Shown here: in pieces, positions 59,738-64,000 of the stretch | Layout of the letters: every line of letters begins with the position of its first letter | Numbering within the stretch: the stretch's first letter is position 1 | NCBI GenBank assembly: GCA_049890215.1 | Contig: JBMHBX010000012.1 | Location: 62,001 to 126,000, forward strand | Reading direction: 5' to 3' | Origin: UBA685 sp049890215 | GTDB lineage: Bacteria > Pseudomonadota > Alphaproteobacteria > Puniceispirillales > Puniceispirillaceae | Length of the DNA stretch: 64,000 bases | Notes under the pieces: model-generated | Told to the model about the DNA's origin: nothing | Databases searched by the model: none | What the model saw: the letters and a program-made list of their open reading frames with translations, nothing else | Program-made: the position numbers and the translations under genes

Positions 59738-60574
59738 TTACAAATCGCTTTCGCCTTTTACTGACAATGCCATCTGATAGATGGATTTGCGTGACTTGCC
59801 TGTCAGGCTTGCAATTTCCTGAACCGCGTCTTTGACTGACAGGCTTGCTAATCTGTCTTGCAATAAAGCTGTGATATCCTCTTCTGAAAAAGAGTCTTCT
59901 TCTTCAGGCGGGCCAACCACAAGCACCAATTCTCCTTTAGGCTTGTCTTGTGTGCTGATCATTTCGATTAATTCTGCCAAATCGCCTCTTATGACCTGTT
60001 CATGCAATTTGGTGATTTCACGCACAAGCGCGACCTGGCGTTTGCCCCAATGCTCTTCAATTAACGGCAGCTGTGCTAACAGGTTGCTTGGGCTCATGAA
60101 AAATAGAGATGTTGCTGTAATATGCCTGCATTCTGCCAATAAATTGCTTGCTGATTTTTTCTTTTCAGGCAAAAAGCCGTGAAAGAAAAAACGGTCAGTT
60201 GGCAGGCCGGATAAAATCAGCGCCAATATCGGCGCACAGGCACCGGCGGTCGCTGTCACACCAAGAGATTTTTCCTGAATCTCACGCACCAATTTATAGC
60301 CGGGATCAGAGATAAGCGGCGTGCCGGCATCACAGATGAGACCCACTTTTAGACCATTTTCAAGAGCGCTGATAATGCGCGGCCGCATTTTTTCGCCATT
60401 ATGATCATGATAGGCAATCAGTTTTGCTTTGGTCTTAATCCCCAATAACATCAGCAATTTTTGTGTTTGGCGTGTATCTTCACATGCCAGCAAATCAGCC
60501 TCTTCAATGGCAGACACAGAACGAGGCGCCATATCCGCCAGATTGCCAATTGGTGTTGTGATCAATGTCAGCAT
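59738..60574 (-). CDS. rsmI: 16S rRNA (cytidine-1402-2'-O) methyltransferase RsmI
   Basis: A 278-residue tetrapyrrole-methylase-fold enzyme. TLITTPIGNLADMAPRSVSAIEEADLLACEDTRQTQKLL opens the chain, LICDAGTPLISDPGYKLV follows, and VALVREITKLHEQVIRGDLAELI is in the second half. It methylates C1402 in the ribosomal decoding centre. It diverges from the LpoA-like gene across 150 bp. Confidence 0.94.
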   Translation of the reverse strand: MLTLITTPIGNLADMAPRSVSAIEEADLLACEDTRQTQKLLMLLGIKTKAKLIAYHDHNGEKMRPRIISALENGLKVGLICDAGTPLISDPGYKLVREIQEKSLGVTATAGACAPILALILSGLPTDRFFFHGFLPEKKKSASNLLAECRHITATSLFFMSPSNLLAQLPLIEEHWGKRQVALVREITKLHEQVIRGDLAELIEMISTQDKPKGELVLVVGPPEEEDSFSEEDITALLQDRLASLSVKDAVQEIASLTGKSRKSIYQMALSVKGESDL

Positions 60575-60647
60575 GAAACGAAATCACCTGTAAAAGACTA
60601 TCCCACATAAAAAGGCCGCCTTGGAAAGAATAAGATCAACATAAAAT

Positions 60648-60721
60648 AAAGCGCCCTTTGCAGGGCTATCCTATCACAGCTTTATCACGCATCACAAAAT
60701 GAAAGGTTAACAGGGCGCTTT
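60648..60721 (+). promoter_or_regulatory. Candidate leader RNA switch ahead of the LpoA-like gene
   Basis: The arms AAAGCGCCCT (60648-60657) and AGGGCGCTTT (60712-60721) are a perfect 10-bp inverted repeat 54 nt apart. The second arm includes the likely ribosome site AGGG just before ATG 60725. The first arm can instead fold locally as GCCCT-TTGC-AGGGC (60653-60666), which would free the site. The two structures exclude each other. Confidence 0.45.
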
Positions 60722-60724
60722 GTA

Positions 60725-62446
60725 ATGATTATAATATCAGCCATGTGGTGGATACGTTATTTTCAAAAAAATATGCCAGTCATGGCAAAACACGGCCCTT
60801 TGACAGTGATTTGTTTTCTGATCATAAGCTGTGCGCCTTTGCCAAATCCTGATGTCCCAAAGCCTGATGTGTCGCCATCACAAGATATCACCGCCACAAG
60901 CACCATCACGAAAGATATATCAAAAGCGCCACAGCCAGACACACAATCAGATAACATCACATCATCCACAGCCTTATCAGATAATGAGACAATGCCAGAT
61001 GAGACAGGCCCGAACATGGCACTTATCAAAGAGGTGGATGAAGCGCTTGCGGCACATAAACAGGCCAAACGTAAACAAACCGGACAGGCTGATAATGCCA
61101 CAGATGATATCATTGCCTCTATTATCTGGGAGATTGAGAAAAGTGACGGCACACAGCCGCCGCCGGCAGAACCAAAATCATTTGAAGAACTCATCCCCGA
61201 AGGGCGTGATCCCTCTTTGGAAGAAGAAGCGCTTGACGCTGCCTTTGCCATGTTGCGCGCGCCCAAAGTTGACGTGGTGCCCTCTGAAATCATATTGCCT
61301 GTAAAACAATCTGGCAGGCGCCGCATTGGCATTTTTATACCGCGCAGTGGTCCGCGTGCCATCTATGGTGATCAGGTCGCAGATGGTGTGGAAATGGCCT
61401 ATTTTCAGCTAAATGATCCCTATATTGACCTTGTCTATTTTGATACCGCCAAAGAGGGGGATATGGGCGTACTGGCAGGTGACGCCTTTGCCGCAGAGAT
61501 AGATTTTGCCATCGGCCCGTTATTTAGTGATAAAGCAAGCGCGCTCTATCCGTATTTTCAAAAAGCAAATATCCCGCTTTTATCTTTATCAAATAACCGT
61601 AAGATCGCACGTTCCGGCTTATGGGTGCTTGGCTTATTGCCTGAACAGCAAATGGATGCCCTGTTGGCTGAGACCATTTTGAATCACTATGATCAAATCG
61701 CCATTTTATCAGATCAGTCAGCCTTTGGTGAAGCGCTCACAACACATGTCAGCCAAAGATTATCCAATTTTGGCATTCTGCCTGCAAAAATCATGGTCAT
61801 AGATGGCACAGTCGGCGCAGATGATGAACAGCTTGTCAGCCAGCTGAAATCTTTTGCAGATTACAAACCACTTGAAGATGATATGTTTATCGAAGATGTC
61901 CCGCCGCCTTTTGATGCCGTGATTCTGGCAGGCGGTGCTGATTTTATCCTCAAAGTCGCCCCCTTATTATCTTATTATGATTTAGGGCCGGACAGGGTTC
62001 ATTATCTTGGCACAGATTTATGGGCAAGCGCCGGATTAATTGGTGAGCCATCTTTGCAAGGTGCCTATATTGCCACCATATCTCCTGAATTGCGTCAGGC
62101 CTTTGGCAAAAGATATGATGATCTCTACAGCCGGCGCGGCACCTCATCAGCAGGTTCTTTTTTAAGCCAGCTTGGCTTTGACTCACTGGCAGTCGCCGCC
62201 ACAGCCACAAGGCCGCAAGCCACAACAGATAACCAAACAGATAATTTACAATCACCAGTTATCACAAATTTGCTCTCGGAATCTGGCTATTCTGGCTATA
62301 CAGGCGCGTTTCGTCTTCTTGCCAACGGGCTTAATCATCGCCAGTTTTCTGTCTTTCAGGTGACAGATGGTGATTTGACAAAAGCAGCTATGCCGCCAAA
62401 AGAGATTGTAAAATATAGTTCAGACGCAAGCGCCCCTCAAAATTAG
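60725..62446 (+). CDS. LpoA/YraM-like lipoprotein (periplasmic-binding fold)
   Basis: A 573-residue exported lipoprotein. The hydrophobic segment ends in the lipobox IISC (about C36), followed by a Pro/Asp/Thr-rich linker to about 190. From there a type I periplasmic-binding fold begins (RRIGIFIPRSGPRAIYGDQVADGVEMAYFQL; later FAIGPLFSDKASALYPYFQKANIPLLSLSNNRKIARSGLWVLGL). This matches the penicillin-binding-protein activator LpoA family and the neighbours rsmI-yraN-BON lipoprotein, which accompany lpoA in E. coli. Start is uncertain (60725, 60743, 60773 or 60782). Its last 59 bp overlap hemW. Confidence 0.82.
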   Translation: MIIISAMWWIRYFQKNMPVMAKHGPLTVICFLIISCAPLPNPDVPKPDVSPSQDITATSTITKDISKAPQPDTQSDNITSSTALSDNETMPDETGPNMALIKEVDEALAAHKQAKRKQTGQADNATDDIIASIIWEIEKSDGTQPPPAEPKSFEELIPEGRDPSLEEEALDAAFAMLRAPKVDVVPSEIILPVKQSGRRRIGIFIPRSGPRAIYGDQVADGVEMAYFQLNDPYIDLVYFDTAKEGDMGVLAGDAFAAEIDFAIGPLFSDKASALYPYFQKANIPLLSLSNNRKIARSGLWVLGLLPEQQMDALLAETILNHYDQIAILSDQSAFGEALTTHVSQRLSNFGILPAKIMVIDGTVGADDEQLVSQLKSFADYKPLEDDMFIEDVPPPFDAVILAGGADFILKVAPLLSYYDLGPDRVHYLGTDLWASAGLIGEPSLQGAYIATISPELRQAFGKRYDDLYSRRGTSSAGSFLSQLGFDSLAVAATATRPQATTDNQTDNLQSPVITNLLSESGYSGYTGAFRLLANGLNHRQFSVFQVTDGDLTKAAMPPKEIVKYSSDASAPQN

Positions 62447-63635
62447 CAATCAGCCTGTCATCATCACCTGACAGCCATCCCTCAGCCAGAAACGGGGCAA
62501 GTTGCGCTTTTGTAAAAGGCCATGATGAGACGCCGGTCATCTGCCTCAGCCGCGCCAGTGGCACACCTTCAGCCAGACGAAGACCCATCATCAAAATCTC
62601 TTCTATAAAGGCTTGCTCATCCTCAAGGCGGCTGTCAGCCACACCATGACCACAGGCCTGCACCTGATCAAGCCAGCCTTGTGGTGATTTTCTTGTCGCT
62701 GTCTCAAGACGCCCTTTTTGTGTCGTCAGCCTGCCATAGGCGCCAGGCCCGATACCAATCCAGTCCTGCGTGCGCCAATAGATAAGATTATGACGCGATT
62801 CAGCGCCTGGCTTTGCATAATTTGACACTTCATAACACTTAAGATCATGAGATGATGTTTGCCTTTCTGTGATCTCATATAATGATGCCATTTCATCATC
62901 TGAGAGATTCAAAATTTCACCGGCTCTTGCTCTTGTATAAAATTGTGTGCCTTGCTCAATGGTCAGTTGATATAATGACAAATGATCAAGCTCAAATGAT
63001 AAGGCGCGTGCCAATTCTGCCTGCCAGTGCTGAGGGCTTTGCCCTTTGCGGCCATAGATCAGATCAATTGATAATCTGTCAAACAGACCACGCGCCACCC
63101 CCAAAGCAGCAATCGCCTCATCAGCGCTATGTCCGCGGCCTAAAAATTGCAGTGATAAATCATCAAGAGCCTGCACACCAAGTGACAGCCTGTTTACCCC
63201 TGCTTGTTTGAATCCTCTCAAATTAGACATCTCAACAGAGGTGGGATTGGCTTCTGCCGTGATCTCAATATCATCTGCAAAACCGAATAAGCGCTCTGCT
63301 TCTTCAATCAGCTTGCCAAACAGCCGCACCGGCATTAAAGACGGCGTCCCCCCGCCAAAAAACACAGATGATAAAGGGCGACTGCCATCTTTTGCCTGCA
63401 TGGATATCTCTGCCATATAACGCAGCTCTGTCAGCATGGCCTGTTCCCAGCCTGCCTCATCAATGGCGGTGGCGACATGTGAATTGAAATCACAATAAGG
63501 GCATTTTGCCAGACAAAAAGGCCAGTGAATATAAAGACCTAAATCACTTATATCCCTATCAGCCTCATCACTATTATTCAGGCCACTATCATTCCGGCCA
63601 CTATCATTTAGGTCATTATCGCGAACAGATGCCAT
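62388..63635 (-). CDS. hemW: Heme chaperone HemW (radical SAM)
   Basis: A 415-residue radical SAM protein. The cluster motif CLAKCPYCDF gives C41, C45 and C48, preceded by LYIHWPF. FFGGGTPSLMP and ITAEANPTSVEMSNL follow, and the C-terminal HemW domain contains YEVSNYAKPGAESRHNLIYW. It lacks coproporphyrinogen-oxidase activity features of HemN and delivers heme to respiratory enzymes. The first 30 residues are a repetitive Asn/Asp/Ser extension coded by 15-bp repeats. TAATG overlap with rdgB supports ATG 63635. Confidence 0.9.
   Translation of the reverse strand: MASVRDNDLNDSGRNDSGLNNSDEADRDISDLGLYIHWPFCLAKCPYCDFNSHVATAIDEAGWEQAMLTELRYMAEISMQAKDGSRPLSSVFFGGGTPSLMPVRLFGKLIEEAERLFGFADDIEITAEANPTSVEMSNLRGFKQAGVNRLSLGVQALDDLSLQFLGRGHSADEAIAALGVARGLFDRLSIDLIYGRKGQSPQHWQAELARALSFELDHLSLYQLTIEQGTQFYTRARAGEILNLSDDEMASLYEITERQTSSHDLKCYEVSNYAKPGAESRHNLIYWRTQDWIGIGPGAYGRLTTQKGRLETATRKSPQGWLDQVQACGHGVADSRLEDEQAFIEEILMMGLRLAEGVPLARLRQMTGVSSWPFTKAQLAPFLAEGWLSGDDDRLIANFEGRLRLNYILQSLLAA
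63576..63620. repeat. Three-unit 15-bp in-frame minisatellite in hemW
   Basis: ATTCAGGCCACTATC (63576-63590), ATTCCGGCCACTATC (63591-63605) and the diverged ATTTAGGTCATTATC (63606-63620) code for the repeating NDSG-type N-terminus of HemW before the catalytic domain. Confidence 0.8.
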
Positions 63636-64000
63636 TATGCCTCATCTGTTTCTAGGTGATGGACAAGCTTTGAAAATGCCACGGCTCTGTGGCTCATCGC
63701 ATGTTTTTTGTCAGGCGCCATTTCTCCAAAGGTGATATCATGCCCGTTGGGGATAAAGATAGGATCATAACCAAATCCCTTATCACCACGCGCAGGCCAT
63801 ATGATGGTGCCTGCCACGCGGCCTTCAAATGATATTTTATGCCCGTCCGGCCATGCAAGGGTAAGCGCACAGACAAATTCAGCTCCCCTGTCATGGCTTC
63901 CTGATAATAATAACGCATCAGCGACCCGCTTCATGGCATGGTCAAAATCTTTATCCGGGCCTGCCCATCTTGCAGAATAAATGCCGGGTGCCCCGCCAAG
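63635..64000 (-). CDS. rdgB: Noncanonical purine NTP pyrophosphatase RdgB/HAM1, C-terminal part (cut by window edge)
   Basis: The last 121 residues of an inosine/xanthosine triphosphate pyrophosphatase; the start lies right of the window. The visible frame opens with LGGAPGIYSARWAG, then FEGRVAGTIIWPARGDKGFGYDPIFIPNG and TFGEMAPDKKHAMSHRAVAFSKL, all family signatures. The frame is open to base 64000 without a stop. The enzyme removes ITP, dITP and XTP from the nucleotide pool. The TAA stop shares its last A with the hemW ATG. Confidence 0.93.
   Translation of the reverse strand, partial: LGGAPGIYSARWAGPDKDFDHAMKRVADALLLSGSHDRGAEFVCALTLAWPDGHKISFEGRVAGTIIWPARGDKGFGYDPIFIPNGHDITFGEMAPDKKHAMSHRAVAFSKLVHHLETDEA

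Noticed and set aside
60763..61362. 199-codon minus-strand frame inside the LpoA-like gene
   Set aside because: It is Ser-rich shadow sequence opposite a gene with lipobox and recognisable domain; no homology or ribosome site.
1..64000. CRISPR arrays, insertion sequences, prophage or restriction-modification islands
   Set aside because: No regularly spaced repeats, transposase, integrase or phage genes were seen; the only DNA methyltransferase is the orphan CcrM.

Overview
The window is a chromosomal segment of an alphaproteobacterium with moderate GC (below 50% by eye) and very tight gene packing. The evidence is gene content and order. hemE, a DnaA-box-rich gap and a PEP synthase regulatory protein gene are followed by maf-coaE-dnaQ and secB. 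On the other side lie hemJ-rho-mnmE-mnmG-rsmG-parA-parB. A CcrM-type GANTC methyltransferase, two DUF genes of alphaproteobacterial type and an alphaproteobacterial-style ETF-quinone oxidoreductase agree. A marine SAR116-like lineage is a plausible guess, but no marker in the window proves it.

Left part (1-9 kb): the start of ftsK (cut by the window edge) and a dapC-like aminotransferase. Then come gmhB and a UbiH-type hydroxylase, and a minus-strand block of small housekeeping genes (DUF971, Trm112-like, LON-domain, CnoX thioredoxin, ProX). A Gfo/Idh-DegT pair for an amino sugar and tRNA-Gly(GCC) follow. From 9 to 13.5 kb are ugd, gmhA, galU and a phosphomannomutase, which together with gmhB supply heptose, UDP-glucuronate, UDP-glucose and mannose/glucose phosphates for the cell envelope. 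From 13.6 to 30.4 kb are malate synthase G, apt, an MFS carrier, ccrM, rnhB, moaB, a lytic transglycosylase, a uracil-DNA glycosylase, ETF-QO, a TPR lipoprotein, ispE, tRNA-Gln(TTG), an orphan OmpR-type regulator, ribA and a YggS protein. A strongly codon-biased porin with a clear terminator follows, then a DUF3576 lipoprotein, leuS, lptE and holA.

Origin region (36-51 kb): parB, parA, rsmG, mnmG, mnmE, ogt, rho, hemJ and hemE precede a 433-bp gap (45660-46092) that has every mark of oriC. Three perfect 16-bp parS sites lie at 38749, 40780 and 42399. Nearly all genes flanking the gap point away from it. To the right are the ppsR-like regulator, maf, coaE, dnaQ, secB (minus), fxsA (minus), a Tim44-like protein, an Smr protein and an XRE regulator. 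The MltA gene usual in this cluster is missing.

Right part (52-64 kb): hisB-hisH-(GNAT)-hisA-hisF-hisE, a HIT protein, comM, gshB, a BON lipoprotein, yraN, rsmI, an LpoA-like lipoprotein, hemW and the end of rdgB, which is cut by the window edge.

I found no phage, IS, CRISPR or defence island. The most interesting material is the replication/segregation centre, several regulatory palindromes, a possible RNA switch ahead of the LpoA-like gene, 15-bp in-frame minisatellites in two genes, and a uracil-DNA glycosylase without iron-sulfur ligands. No clearly new multi-gene system was seen.
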